The notes under the pieces: generated by a model
The model's database searches: none
Told to the model about the DNA's origin: nothing
The model's input: the letters and a program-made list of their open reading frames with translations, nothing else
Program-made: the position numbers and the translations under genes
Source of the DNA: Magnetospirillum sp. 15-1
GTDB lineage: Bacteria > Pseudomonadota > Alphaproteobacteria > Rhodospirillales > Magnetospirillaceae
Direction: 5' to 3'
DNA: 64,000 nucleotides
Assembly (NCBI RefSeq): GCF_900184795.1
Contig: NZ_FXXN01000025.1
Span: forward strand, 444,542 to 508,541
Shown: in pieces, positions 17,986-27,141 of the stretch
Layout: each line of letters begins with the position of its first letter
How positions within the stretch are numbered: position 1 is the first letter of the stretch

Positions 17986-19398
17986 TCAGCGCTCGTGGAA
18001 CGATTGCTGTATCTGGGTGAAGATCGGCTTCAGCATGTACTGCAGCAGGGTCTTGTCGCCGGTGATGATTTCCGCCGTCACCGACATGCCGGGCTGGATG
18101 GTGAAGCGTCCGGCGGTGGCGCCGACGTAATTGTGCTTCAGGTCGATCACGCCCTTGAAGAAGGGATTGCCCTTCTCGTCGGCGAAGCTGGAGGCCGAGA
18201 TCTTGGTCAGGGTACCCTCCACCGCGCCGTAGCGGGCGAAATCATAGGTGGTGACCTTGACCCGGACCGGCTGCCCGACCTTGAGGTGGCCGACATCCTT
18301 GGTGCTGATCTTGGCGTCGACCTTCATCTGGGTCTCGACCGGCACCACCTCGCAGACATTGCCGCCGGCCTGGATAACGGCGCCACGATTCTTGACGGTC
18401 AGGCCTTTGACCAATCCGCGCACCGGAGCGACGATGTCCAGGCGGGTCACCCGATCTTCCAGACGACCGATGCTTTCCTGTACCTGGGCCAGTTCGTTGA
18501 CGGTGGTGCCCAGGTCATCCATGGTGGTCTTCTGCAGCGTCGACTTATTGTCCATCAGGCGGTTTTCCACCTCGGATAAGGCCTCGCGCGCCGACACTTC
18601 CTGGCCGATCAGGCGGGACAGTTCACCCTGGACGCGCGACAGCTCGCGCTTGGTGTCCAGGAAGACCACTCGCGACACCAGTCCCTTGGCGACCAGTTCC
18701 TGCCGCATGGTCATTTCTTCCTGCAGCGGTCCCAACTGCTCGCGCAGGGATTTTTCCTGGGATTCCAGCAGACGCAGGTCGGCGCGTTTCTGCTCCATCT
18801 GCGACAGGATCACCGAGCGCGACGTATCGCGGGCCTGGGACTGGCTGTTGAAGATGGCCAGATTGTCGGCGATCAGCCGTTCGTAGCCCTGAGGCATGTG
18901 GGTGAAATCGGGCTGACGCTCTTCGGCCAGGGCGCGTAGGCGCTCGGCCTTGATCAGCAACGTGGCCTCGCGCGCCCGGGTCTGTTCCAGATCGGAAATG
19001 GCCTGGGCGGGGTTGAGGCGGACGATGGGAGCCCCCGCCTCCACCAGGTCGCCGTCGCGGGCGACGATGTCCTGGACGATGCCACCTTCCAGATGCTGCA
19101 CCGCCTGGACCTGCCCCGAGGGGATGATCTGGCCTTCGGCGGTGGCGATTTCCGGCACGTCGGTCAGCGCCGCCCAGACGACGAAGGCCGCCGTGGTGGC
19201 GCTGGCCAGCAGCATGGTGAAGCGGATCAGGCCGGACGTGCCGCTTTCCTCCAGCACCAGGGCCTGGGCGAGATGGCGCGACTGCCGGTTGGACAGCTTG
19301 ACCAGCGATTTGCCGGGACCGGCCGCCTGAGGCACCTTGTCGGGCTGGGGAACGTTGACCAGATTCTGGCCCGGATTCGGGTTCGCATTGGTGCTCAT
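17986..19398 (-). CDS. HlyD-family type I secretion membrane fusion protein
   Basis: A 470-residue periplasmic adaptor. A cytoplasmic N-terminus is followed by one membrane helix at about 58-78 (MLLASATTAAFVVWAAL), a biotinyl-lipoyl-like segment (GQIIPSGQVQAVQHLEGGIV), a long coiled-coil region at about 120-330, and the conserved C-terminal HlyD part (VKITTYDFARYG-like, GMSVTAEIITGDKTLLQY). It bridges the inner-membrane ABC exporter to an outer-membrane TolC-type channel. It is the last gene of a three-gene operon, 1 base after the second ABC gene. No TolC gene or RTX substrate is in the window. Confidence 0.93.
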   Translation of the reverse strand: MSTNANPNPGQNLVNVPQPDKVPQAAGPGKSLVKLSNRQSRHLAQALVLEESGTSGLIRFTMLLASATTAAFVVWAALTDVPEIATAEGQIIPSGQVQAVQHLEGGIVQDIVARDGDLVEAGAPIVRLNPAQAISDLEQTRAREATLLIKAERLRALAEERQPDFTHMPQGYERLIADNLAIFNSQSQARDTSRSVILSQMEQKRADLRLLESQEKSLREQLGPLQEEMTMRQELVAKGLVSRVVFLDTKRELSRVQGELSRLIGQEVSAREALSEVENRLMDNKSTLQKTTMDDLGTTVNELAQVQESIGRLEDRVTRLDIVAPVRGLVKGLTVKNRGAVIQAGGNVCEVVPVETQMKVDAKISTKDVGHLKVGQPVRVKVTTYDFARYGAVEGTLTKISASSFADEKGNPFFKGVIDLKHNYVGATAGRFTIQPGMSVTAEIITGDKTLLQYMLKPIFTQIQQSFHER

Positions 19399-19399
19399 G

Positions 19400-21580
19400 T
19401 CAGATCAGATCCGGCGGTATGCGGGCCCGGACTTCTTCCGCCGGGCCGGCGAGACGCAGATAGCCGCCATCGAACACCAGGATGCGGTCGGCGACACGCA
19501 GGTGGCTGGGGCGATGGGTGACCATGAAGATGGTGGACTGGCCGCGGAAATTCTCGACCGACTGCATGAAGGTGCGGTCGCCCTCGAAATCCAGACCGTT
19601 GACCGGCTCGTCGAACAGCATGATCGGGCTGCGCTTGAGATAGCCGCGGGCCAGCGACAGCTTCTGGACGAAGCTGGTGGGCAGGTGCTCCGACGCGCCC
19701 TCGCCGATGCGGGTCTCGAGGCCGCGCGGCAGGGACATGATCTCCTCCCAGACGTCGGCCTGATCGCAGGCCCAGCGAATGTCCGCATCGGTGGCGGTGG
19801 GGTGCGACAGGCGCAGGTTCTGGGCCACCGTCCCGAAGAACAGATTACACTGCTGCGGGGTGTAGGAGATCATGTGCCGCATCTCGATGGGATCGATCTG
19901 GCGGATGTCGGTGGCGTCGATCTTCACCGCGCCGGCCTGGGGCGCATAAAGGCCCAGCAGCACCTTGAGGATGGTGGACTTGCCCGAGCCGTTGCGCCCG
20001 GTGACACACACCACCTCGCCCGGCTCCACCTCGAAGGAGACGCCGACCAGGGCGGGGTCCGACTCGTTGTTGTAACGCAACGAGACCCGTGAGAAGACCA
20101 CACGGCCCTTGATGTTCTTCAGCGGCGCCACGATGGCCTTGGGGTCGCGTTCCGGCTTGATGCCCATCAGCCCGTCGATCTGGCGGATGGACCCCCTCAC
20201 CTGCTCCACCCGCTGCAGCATGGTGAAGCCGGTCTGCAACGGTGACAGCACCCGCCACACCAGCATCATGGCGGCGATCAGGCCGCCGATGGACAGTACC
20301 CCGTCGATGACACCCAGCACGCCGACCATGATGGTGGCCAAACCCGACGAAATGATCAGGATATTGGAGCCGGTGCTGATGGCGATGGCGAACATGCCGT
20401 TCTTGAAGCCGCCCATGGCGGCGCGGGCCGACATCTCGCGATAGCGCTTGACCCAGGTGTGCTCGGCGGCGGCCAGCTTGACGGCGCGCATCTTGCCCAG
20501 GGCCTCGACCAGGAATTCCTGGCGCCTGGAACCGGCGCGCGACGCGATGCCCACATTCTTGCGCACCACGGGCATCACCGCCCAACCGCCCACCAGGAAC
20601 AGGAAGGTGCCGACCACCGGCACCAGGGCGATCACGCCGCCCAGCAGCGCGATGACGGTGAAATAGAAGATGGCGAAGGGCAGTTCCATGAACACCGTGG
20701 CCAGCGGCCCGGTGAAGAACTCGCGCACCGACTCGAAGTCCTTGATGCGGGCCACCTGGGCACCGATGGTGGCCCGCTCGGTGAAGCCCGGCGGCAAGGC
20801 CAGGATGTGCTGGAAGATGTTGTTGCCCATGATGTTGTCAAGCCGGGCGCCCACGAAGGCCAGGATGCGGGCGCGGACCTCGCGCAGCATGGCATCCGCC
20901 GCCAGCGCCATGGTCACGCCGATGGAGAGCGATACCAGCATGGAATAGGACTGGGCGCCGATCACCTTGTCGTAGACGCTCATCACGAACAGCGGCGTGC
21001 CCAGGGAAAAGACGTTGAGCACGAAGGTGACGAAAAAGGCCTGCCAGTACAGAGGGCGGAAGCGCTCGAGCACGCTCCTGAACCAGCTCGCCGGCTTGGC
21101 GGCGCCGGCGTCGCTGCCCAGGTTGGTGAAGAAGTATGCCGTTCCCTTGATGCCCGAGGTGTCGAGCTTGACGGTGATGCCCTGGGCACTGTCGAAGACC
21201 TCGGCCTCCCCCTCCTCGTCGATCTTCTTGACGACCAGGGCGTGACTCTCGTCGGGCAGGAACAGGCAGGGCAGCAGGCGGGCATCGATGATCTCGAGGT
21301 CGAGACGCTCGGGCCGGCTGGAAAAATTGAGCGTCGCCATGACGTTGCGCAGACCGGTGAGGTCCAGGTCGTTGGCGAAGTGCGGCAGGGATTCCGCCAC
21401 GTGGCGCGGATCGCCCTTCCAGCCCAGGGATTTCAGCAGGGGCAGCAGGCAGGCGGCCAGATCCGAGGCGGCCGAGAAGCCGCCCAGGGCGTTCTGGGCC
21501 AGTTGCTGTTCGTATTGCTCGATGGCCTGCTGATTGGGCTTGCGCGCCGAGGACAGGCTATGGGCCGCGGTGACGGTCAT
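19400..21580 (-). CDS. type I secretion ABC exporter with inactive C39-like domain
   Basis: A 726-residue ABC exporter. Residues 1-150 resemble a C39 peptidase-like domain but lack the catalytic cysteine motif. Membrane helices span about 170-450 and the ATPase about 480-726. Walker A is GRNGSGKST near 530 and Walker B is PIMLFDEP. The H-loop histidine is present (VTHRPS). The signature motif is LPTSFVQ in place of LSGGQxQ. It resembles LapB/RTX-type exporters. It overlaps the upstream ABC gene by 4 bases, and the two probably form a heterodimer. Confidence 0.9.
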   Translation of the reverse strand: MTVTAAHSLSSARKPNQQAIEQYEQQLAQNALGGFSAASDLAACLLPLLKSLGWKGDPRHVAESLPHFANDLDLTGLRNVMATLNFSSRPERLDLEIIDARLLPCLFLPDESHALVVKKIDEEGEAEVFDSAQGITVKLDTSGIKGTAYFFTNLGSDAGAAKPASWFRSVLERFRPLYWQAFFVTFVLNVFSLGTPLFVMSVYDKVIGAQSYSMLVSLSIGVTMALAADAMLREVRARILAFVGARLDNIMGNNIFQHILALPPGFTERATIGAQVARIKDFESVREFFTGPLATVFMELPFAIFYFTVIALLGGVIALVPVVGTFLFLVGGWAVMPVVRKNVGIASRAGSRRQEFLVEALGKMRAVKLAAAEHTWVKRYREMSARAAMGGFKNGMFAIAISTGSNILIISSGLATIMVGVLGVIDGVLSIGGLIAAMMLVWRVLSPLQTGFTMLQRVEQVRGSIRQIDGLMGIKPERDPKAIVAPLKNIKGRVVFSRVSLRYNNESDPALVGVSFEVEPGEVVCVTGRNGSGKSTILKVLLGLYAPQAGAVKIDATDIRQIDPIEMRHMISYTPQQCNLFFGTVAQNLRLSHPTATDADIRWACDQADVWEEIMSLPRGLETRIGEGASEHLPTSFVQKLSLARGYLKRSPIMLFDEPVNGLDFEGDRTFMQSVENFRGQSTIFMVTHRPSHLRVADRILVFDGGYLRLAGPAEEVRARIPPDLI

Positions 21581-23325
21581 GCCGGACCGCCCTGGGGCAG
21601 CAGGGTCGGAGGAGCCTCGGGCATGGGCGGCCGCTCCTCGCGCGGGGCCTTGGCGATCAGCGTCCCGTCCTTCAGGTCGAACACCCGGTCGGCCAGTTTG
21701 ACCAGCGAGGGGCGCGGCGTGACCAGCACCAGGGTCCGCTTGCCCTTGGCCCGCTCCAGCCAGACGCGCAGGAAGTTGTCGCCGGTGGTGTCCACCGCCG
21801 TGTTGGCCTCGTCGAACAGCACGACGCGCGGATTGTTGACCAGGGCGCGGGCGATGGCGATGCGCTGCTTGATGCCGCGCGGCAGGGAATCATAGGCGCC
21901 GTCGCCCACCGGCGTGTCGTAGCCCAGCGCCATGGTCGCCACCACCTCGTCCAGACCGAGCAACGCGGCGGTTTCCACCGCCACGTCGTCGAATTCCTTG
22001 CGGAACATGGTGATGTTCTGAAGGATCGTACCCTGGAACAGCACGCCCATCTGCGGCAGGAAGGCGATGTGGTCGCGCACGCTCTGCGGCTCGAACATGG
22101 TCATGGGCTGGCCGTCCACCAGCACTTGCCCGGTGGTGGGCTTGATGGCGCCCTGCATCAGGGTCAGCAGGGTGGTCTTGCCGCTGCCGTTGCCGCCCGA
22201 GATGGCGATGCACTCGCCCTCGCCGATCTTGATGGAAGCGTCGCGGATGATGATCGGCAGCTTCTCGCCGTAGCGGAAGCTGCAATCCTGCAATTCCAGC
22301 GCCCCCTTGCAGGCGGTCATCTTGGGCAGGCCCCTGGCCGATTCCGGCTTCAGCTTGAACAGCTCGGTCAGGCGGTGACGGGCCAGCATGAACGACTGGA
22401 AACGGGTCCATACGCCCAGAGCCTTCTGGATGGGAGCCATGGCGCGGCCGGACAGCATGGAGCAGGCCGCCAGACCGCCGGTGGTCATGTCGCCGTTCAG
22501 CACCACCAGGGCGCCGAACATGGCGACGCAGATGGTGGTGGCCTGGGAGAAGAACGACGACACGCCCATGGCGGTGGAGGAATTGAGCGCCACCTGATAG
22601 GCGCCCTCGGCGCAGGTCTCCTGCAGGCGCTCGTAGCGGCGCACCATCTGCGCCTCCATGGCGAAGGCCTTGACGCTGTGGATGCCGCCCAGCACCTCGA
22701 TGATGAAGTTGAAGCGCCGGTCGTCGGCGGTCATGCGTTTTTGCAGCGAGGCCCGCAGCTTGCCGCCCAGGATGACGGCGGTCATGCAGAACAGGATCAG
22801 CAGGGCGATGGGCACCAGGACCAGGATGCCGCCCATCATGGCCACCAGACTGAGGTAAAGGATGGCGAAGGGCAGATCCAGCAGGGTCAGCATGGCCTGT
22901 CCGGCATAGAACTCGCGCACCGTGGCCAGCGAGTTCATGCGCTCGAGATGGGCGCCGGAGCCTTCCTTCTCGAACTCGTCAACGCCGGCCATCACCAGAT
23001 GGCTCAGCGCCGTGCAGCCGGCATTGTGCTCGAACTTGGCCCCGACCCAGCCGGTGATCCACGAGCGGCAGAAGTTCAGGGTGGATTCCAGCAGCAGGGC
23101 GCCCAGCACTGCGCCCATCAGGAACACCATGGTGCCCACCGACTTGTTGGGCAGGATGCGGTCGTAGACCTGCAGCAGCGCCATGGGCAGCGCCAGACCG
23201 AGGATGTTGAGGAACAGCGACCCCAGGGCAAGGTCGAACAGACTGCCCTTCAGGGTTGAAAGCGAGGCGATGCTGAATGCGGGCGCGTCCGCGCCCTCGG
23301 GCTGCCCGGCCACAGGGTCACTCAT
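21577..23325 (-). CDS. second ABC exporter subunit, degenerate ATPase site
   Basis: A 582-residue ABC half-transporter without the C39-like domain. Its membrane domain covers about residues 40-320 and its ATPase 345-582. Walker A is GGNGSGKTT near 380 and Walker B is VVLFDEA. The signature is LPRGIKQ, and the H-loop reads VTPRPS, with proline where the histidine should be. The start was set at the ATG at 23325 (MSDPVAGQPEG); the frame is open 75 bases further. First gene of the exporter operon, divergent from argE. Confidence 0.88.
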   Translation of the reverse strand: MSDPVAGQPEGADAPAFSIASLSTLKGSLFDLALGSLFLNILGLALPMALLQVYDRILPNKSVGTMVFLMGAVLGALLLESTLNFCRSWITGWVGAKFEHNAGCTALSHLVMAGVDEFEKEGSGAHLERMNSLATVREFYAGQAMLTLLDLPFAILYLSLVAMMGGILVLVPIALLILFCMTAVILGGKLRASLQKRMTADDRRFNFIIEVLGGIHSVKAFAMEAQMVRRYERLQETCAEGAYQVALNSSTAMGVSSFFSQATTICVAMFGALVVLNGDMTTGGLAACSMLSGRAMAPIQKALGVWTRFQSFMLARHRLTELFKLKPESARGLPKMTACKGALELQDCSFRYGEKLPIIIRDASIKIGEGECIAISGGNGSGKTTLLTLMQGAIKPTTGQVLVDGQPMTMFEPQSVRDHIAFLPQMGVLFQGTILQNITMFRKEFDDVAVETAALLGLDEVVATMALGYDTPVGDGAYDSLPRGIKQRIAIARALVNNPRVVLFDEANTAVDTTGDNFLRVWLERAKGKRTLVLVTPRPSLVKLADRVFDLKDGTLIAKAPREERPPMPEAPPTLLPQGGPA

Positions 23326-23427
23326 GCGTAAGCACCACGGGCTGCAAGCTCGCGCTCCCTCGCCACCAACAAAACCAGCCGCCCCCTGCCCCGTCGGCAA
23401 GCGGCAGAATAGCGCCCAGCATCCGTA

Positions 23428-23449
23428 ATAACCACCAGATATTGGTTAT
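23428..23449. promoter_or_regulatory. inverted repeat in the exporter/argE divergent region
   Basis: ATAACCA and TGGTTAT form 7-base arms with an 8-base spacer, spanning about two helical turns, in the 166-bp gap between the divergent exporter operon and argE. A second inverted repeat, TGGTCT-TC-AGACCA, is at 23467-23480. Both look like dimeric regulator sites. The regulator and which gene it controls are unknown. Confidence 0.4.
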
Positions 23450-23491
23450 AAGCCGCAGCACAAGACTGGTCTTCAGACCATGGGGCGCTCT

Positions 23492-24706
23492 ATGATGGGA
23501 GGAATGCGCAAAGCCCCCCAGAGCGAGAACGGGTCCTTGAACCAACATGCGGAAAAGCCCTTGCCGGCCAGCATCGAAACGATCGCGAAATTAATCGCGA
23601 TCGATACTACAAGTTTCAAGACTAATTTACAGTTAATCGACCTGGCATCGGAAATCCTTTCCGGTCTTGGAGCGACTGTGCGCAGGACTTGGGATAAGGA
23701 CCGAAACAAGGCGAATATCTTTGCCACAATTGGCCCCAATGATGTCCCGGGTATTGTCCTGTCCGGTCATACCGACGTGGTCCCGGTCGAGGGGCAGGAC
23801 TGGTCCACCGATCCCTTCCGGCTGCATCAGGCCGGGGGCAGGCTGTTCGGCCGCGGCACCGCCGACATGAAGAGCTTTATCGCCGTCTGTCTGGCCCTGG
23901 CCCCGGAATTCGCCGCCGCGCCACTGCGTATGCCGGTACACTTCGCCTTTTCCTACGACGAGGAAGTGGGCTGCGTCGGCGTCCGCCGGCTGATCGACGA
24001 TCTGGCCCACTTGGCGGTCCGCCCCAGCCTTTGCATCGTCGGCGAGCCCACCGACATGAAGGCGGTGATCGGCCACAAGGGCAAGAAAAGCGTGCGCTGC
24101 CACGTGGAAGGGCACGAATGCCACTCCGCCCTCAACCACCAGGGCGTCAACGCCATCGAGATCGCCGCCGAAATGGTCACCCGGCTGCGGGCCATGCAGC
24201 GCCGTATCCGCGAGCAGGGTCCTTTCGATCACGGTTACCAGCCGCCCTACACCACCGTCCATACCGGCACCATGCAGGGCGGCACGGCGCTCAACATCGT
24301 GCCGAAGTCCTGCGCCTTCGAATTCGAGATCCGCAATCTGCCCGACCACGATCCCGAGGATCTGATGGCCGAGGTACGGGGCTGGGCTCAGGATCTGGTG
24401 CCGGAAATGCTCGGCATCAGCGAGGCCAGCGGCATCACCCTGGACGAGCACAACAGCACGCCGGGCCTGGGGATGGACGAGATGGACGCGGCGGTGCGCC
24501 TGGTCTGCGCCCTGTCGGGCAGCAACCGGACCAGCAAGGTGGCCTTCACCACCGAGGCCGGCCTGTTCCAGAAGGCGGGTATTCCGGCGGTAGTCTGCGG
24601 CCCCGGCAGCATCGATCAGGCCCATCGGCCGGATGAGTTCGTTACCATCGAGCAGGTGGCCAAATGCGAGGATTTCCTGCGGCGCCTGCTGGCCCATATG
24701 TGCTGA
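23492..24706 (+). CDS. argE: acetylornithine deacetylase (M20 family)
   Basis: About 404 residues. An M20 metallopeptidase-fold enzyme with the metal motifs SGHTDVVPV, GRGTADMKSF, YDEEVGC and GEPTDM, and the dimerisation domain centred on HTGTMQGGTALNIVP. The overall pattern fits ArgE, which releases ornithine from N-acetylornithine; related M20 amidases remain possible. Several ATG codons (23480, 23492, 23495, 23504) are possible starts, and a GGGAGG lies directly before the last. The first 200 bases are distinctly more AT-rich than the rest. Confidence 0.87.
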   Translation: MMGGMRKAPQSENGSLNQHAEKPLPASIETIAKLIAIDTTSFKTNLQLIDLASEILSGLGATVRRTWDKDRNKANIFATIGPNDVPGIVLSGHTDVVPVEGQDWSTDPFRLHQAGGRLFGRGTADMKSFIAVCLALAPEFAAAPLRMPVHFAFSYDEEVGCVGVRRLIDDLAHLAVRPSLCIVGEPTDMKAVIGHKGKKSVRCHVEGHECHSALNHQGVNAIEIAAEMVTRLRAMQRRIREQGPFDHGYQPPYTTVHTGTMQGGTALNIVPKSCAFEFEIRNLPDHDPEDLMAEVRGWAQDLVPEMLGISEASGITLDEHNSTPGLGMDEMDAAVRLVCALSGSNRTSKVAFTTEAGLFQKAGIPAVVCGPGSIDQAHRPDEFVTIEQVAKCEDFLRRLLAHMC

Positions 24707-24716
24707 GGCGGGAAGC

Positions 24717-25475
24717 CTACTCGATCACCGCCCGCAGCGAGGTCCAGGTTCCCGGCGAGGGCGCCAGCAGCAGGCAGCCGTCCTCCGCCCTCGGACGGTA
24801 GGGCCGGCCATCGGTCAGGGCGGCGTGACCGCCCGCCTCGGCGTGGATCAGCACGCCGGCCGCGTGGTCCCAGGGCATCAGACGGTTGTAGTGGGCGAAG
24901 TGCAGCCGGCCCGTTACCAGATCGATATAGTCGTGGGCGGCGCTGCCCTTGCGCCCCGTCTTGGCCACCAGCGCCGACAGGCGCCCCGACCGCTTGACCG
25001 AGCCGGTCAGTTCGGCCAGAGGCGCGGGGGGCAGAACGGAGAGGCGTTCACCCCCCGCCCAGGCGCCGGAACCCAGCTCGACGGTGATCATCCGCTCGCC
25101 CAGGGGATCGAAAATCCACCCCGCCACCGTTACCCCATCGCGCACCAGGGCGACGATGACGGCAAAGCGGGCGTTGCCCTTGGCGAAATTGGCGGTACCG
25201 TCCACCGGATCGATGATCCAGACGTTGCCGTCGCCGTCCAGAGCCTTGAGGAGGGCGGGATCGGCGGCCACCGCCTCCTCGCCCACCACGGCGGAGCCGG
25301 GAATCAGGTCGCGCAGCCGCCGGGTCATCACCCGTTCGGCTTCCGTATCGGCCTCGGTGACCAGTTCCCCCGGCCGCTTCTCGCGAATCTGCCCGGCCGA
25401 GAGGTGGTTGAAGCGCGGCAGGATTTCCTCGGCCGCCGCCTCGCGGATGATGGAAGCCACCGTCTCGAAATCCAT
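24717..25475 (-). CDS. inositol monophosphatase-family phosphatase
   Basis: A 252-residue FIG-superfamily Mg-dependent phosphatase. The first metal motif is VVGEEAV, the second is IIDPVDGTANF, and the third region is MPWDHAAG. Substrates in this family include inositol phosphates, histidinol phosphate and PAP; sequence alone does not decide here. The ATG at 25475 overlaps the hflX stop (ATGA), so the two are translationally coupled. The gene converges on argE with a gap of 10 bases. Confidence 0.88.
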   Translation of the reverse strand: MDFETVASIIREAAAEEILPRFNHLSAGQIREKRPGELVTEADTEAERVMTRRLRDLIPGSAVVGEEAVAADPALLKALDGDGNVWIIDPVDGTANFAKGNARFAVIVALVRDGVTVAGWIFDPLGERMITVELGSGAWAGGERLSVLPPAPLAELTGSVKRSGRLSALVAKTGRKGSAAHDYIDLVTGRLHFAHYNRLMPWDHAAGVLIHAEAGGHAALTDGRPYRPRAEDGCLLLAPSPGTWTSLRAVIE

Positions 25476-26782
25476 CAGTGCCCCCTGCCCTCGGCCTTCC
25501 GCTGGTGGAAGCGCTTGACGTCGGCGGGGTCGAGCTTGACCCGCATGAAAGCCTGCGCCTCGTCGTCGCGCCGCGCCACCACCTCGCCATGGCTGTACAG
25601 CCAGGCGATGGAAGCGCCATCGGCCAGGGACAGCGCCACATCGATGGTCTCGCGGGCATGGCCCAGCCGCCGGTCCAGTTCGGCCAGCAATTCGTCGACG
25701 CCCTCGCCGGTGACCGCCGAGAGTGCCATGGCCCCCTCGCGACGCCGTACCTGATTGAGGATTTCGATCCGGCCCGGCTCGTCCAGCAGATCGATCTTGT
25801 TGAGGGCCTCCACCAGCCCGCGGTCGACCACCTCGGCCAGCCCCAGCTCCTTCAGCACCGTCTCGACGTCGGCGGCCTGGGCCTCGGTGTCGGGATGGGA
25901 GATGTCGCGCACATGCACCACCACGTCGGCCTCCAGCACCTCCTCCAGGGTGGCGCGGAAGGCGGCGACCAGTTCGTGGGGCAGGTCGGAGATGAAACCC
26001 ACCGTGTCCGACAGGATGATCTTGCGGCCCGACGGCAGCACCAGGGTGCGCATGGTGGGGTCCAGCGTGGCGAACAGCATGTCCTTGGCCATCACCTCGG
26101 CCCGGGTCAGCTGGTTGAACAGCGTCGACTTGCCGGCATTGGTGTAGCCCACCAGGGCGACGATGGGATAAGGCACCTTGCGCCGCGCCTTGCGGTGCAG
26201 GTCGCGGGTGCGCTTGACGTCTTCCAGTTCGCGTTCCAGCTTGACGATGCGGTCGCCGATCATGCGGCGGTCGGCCTCGATCTGGGTCTCGCCGGGGCCG
26301 CCCAGGAAGCCGAAGCCGCCCCGCTGGCGTTCCAGGTGGGTCCACGACCGCACCAGGCGCGAGCGCTGGTAGCTGAGCGCCGCCAGTTCCACCTGCAGGG
26401 TGCCCTCGCGAGTGCGGGCGCGGGCGCCGAAAATCTCGAGAATCAGGCCAGTGCGGTCGATGACCTTGCAGCCCCAGGCTTTTTCCAGGTTGCGCTGCTG
26501 CACCGGCGACAGGTGGCCGTCGACCACCGCCAGCCCGATCTCGCGCTCCTCGACCAGTTCGGCCAGACGTTCCACCGCCCCCTTGCCGATCAGGGTGGCG
26601 GGGCGCACCTTGGCCACGTTCACCGCCTCGGCGGCGACGATATCCAGCTCGATGGCCCCGGCCAGCCCGACCGCCTCGGCAAGGCGGGCTTCAGGCAGGC
26701 GGGAGCCCTCCCCGCCCTTGAAGGCGGGGTGGACGACCATGGCGCGCTGGGGCGCCGCCTTTGTGGAACCTGTCTCTCCCAC
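25475..26782 (-). CDS. hflX: ribosome-associated GTPase HflX
   Basis: A 435-residue HflX-type GTPase. The N-terminal HflX domain contains GKGAVERLAELVEE and ERQRGGFGFLGGPGETQIE. The central coiled coil precedes the G domain with P-loop GYTNAGKST near residue 216, DTVGF (G3) and ALNKIDL (G4). It splits stalled or stressed ribosomes. It begins immediately after the hfq stop codon, matching the classical hfq-hflX pairing. Confidence 0.95.
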   Translation of the reverse strand: MGETGSTKAAPQRAMVVHPAFKGGEGSRLPEARLAEAVGLAGAIELDIVAAEAVNVAKVRPATLIGKGAVERLAELVEEREIGLAVVDGHLSPVQQRNLEKAWGCKVIDRTGLILEIFGARARTREGTLQVELAALSYQRSRLVRSWTHLERQRGGFGFLGGPGETQIEADRRMIGDRIVKLERELEDVKRTRDLHRKARRKVPYPIVALVGYTNAGKSTLFNQLTRAEVMAKDMLFATLDPTMRTLVLPSGRKIILSDTVGFISDLPHELVAAFRATLEEVLEADVVVHVRDISHPDTEAQAADVETVLKELGLAEVVDRGLVEALNKIDLLDEPGRIEILNQVRRREGAMALSAVTGEGVDELLAELDRRLGHARETIDVALSLADGASIAWLYSHGEVVARRDDEAQAFMRVKLDPADVKRFHQRKAEGRGH

Positions 26783-27037
26783 CTATTCTTCGCCGTTTTC
26801 CTTGATCGGAGGCTCGAAGAGAGAGATGGGGGTGGACGGCATCACCGTCGAGATGGCGTGCTTGTAAACGAGTTGGGTATGCCCATCCCGCCGCAGCAGC
26901 ACCGAAAAATTGTCGAACCAGGTGACGATACCCTGGAGCTTGACCCCGTTGACCAGGAAGATGGTGACGGGAGTCTTGTTCTTGCGGATGAAGTTAAGAA
27001 ACACATCCTGTACGTTTTGGGATTTTTCCGCGGACAT
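26783..27037 (-). CDS. hfq: RNA chaperone Hfq
   Basis: An 84-residue Sm-like protein. The Sm1 region is [20 protein letters not shown] and the Sm2 motif is YKHAIST, in a nearly complete match to alphaproteobacterial Hfq. It forms hexamers that pair small RNAs with mRNAs. The C-terminal tail is short, as is usual in Alphaproteobacteria. It has its own 104-bp upstream gap after the HAD phosphatase gene, so it probably has an own promoter. Confidence 0.97.
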   Translation of the reverse strand: MSAEKSQNVQDVFLNFIRKNKTPVTIFLVNGVKLQGIVTWFDNFSVLLRRDGHTQLVYKHAISTVMPSTPISLFEPPIKENGEE

Positions 27038-27141
27038 GATTGGAATCCGTTCTTATTGGCCGATTTTGATTTTTGGAGTGCGATTCAGGCACCGACCCCG
27101 TTGAGCCCCTGTCGTTACCACCATTTCCAACAGATGGGAAC

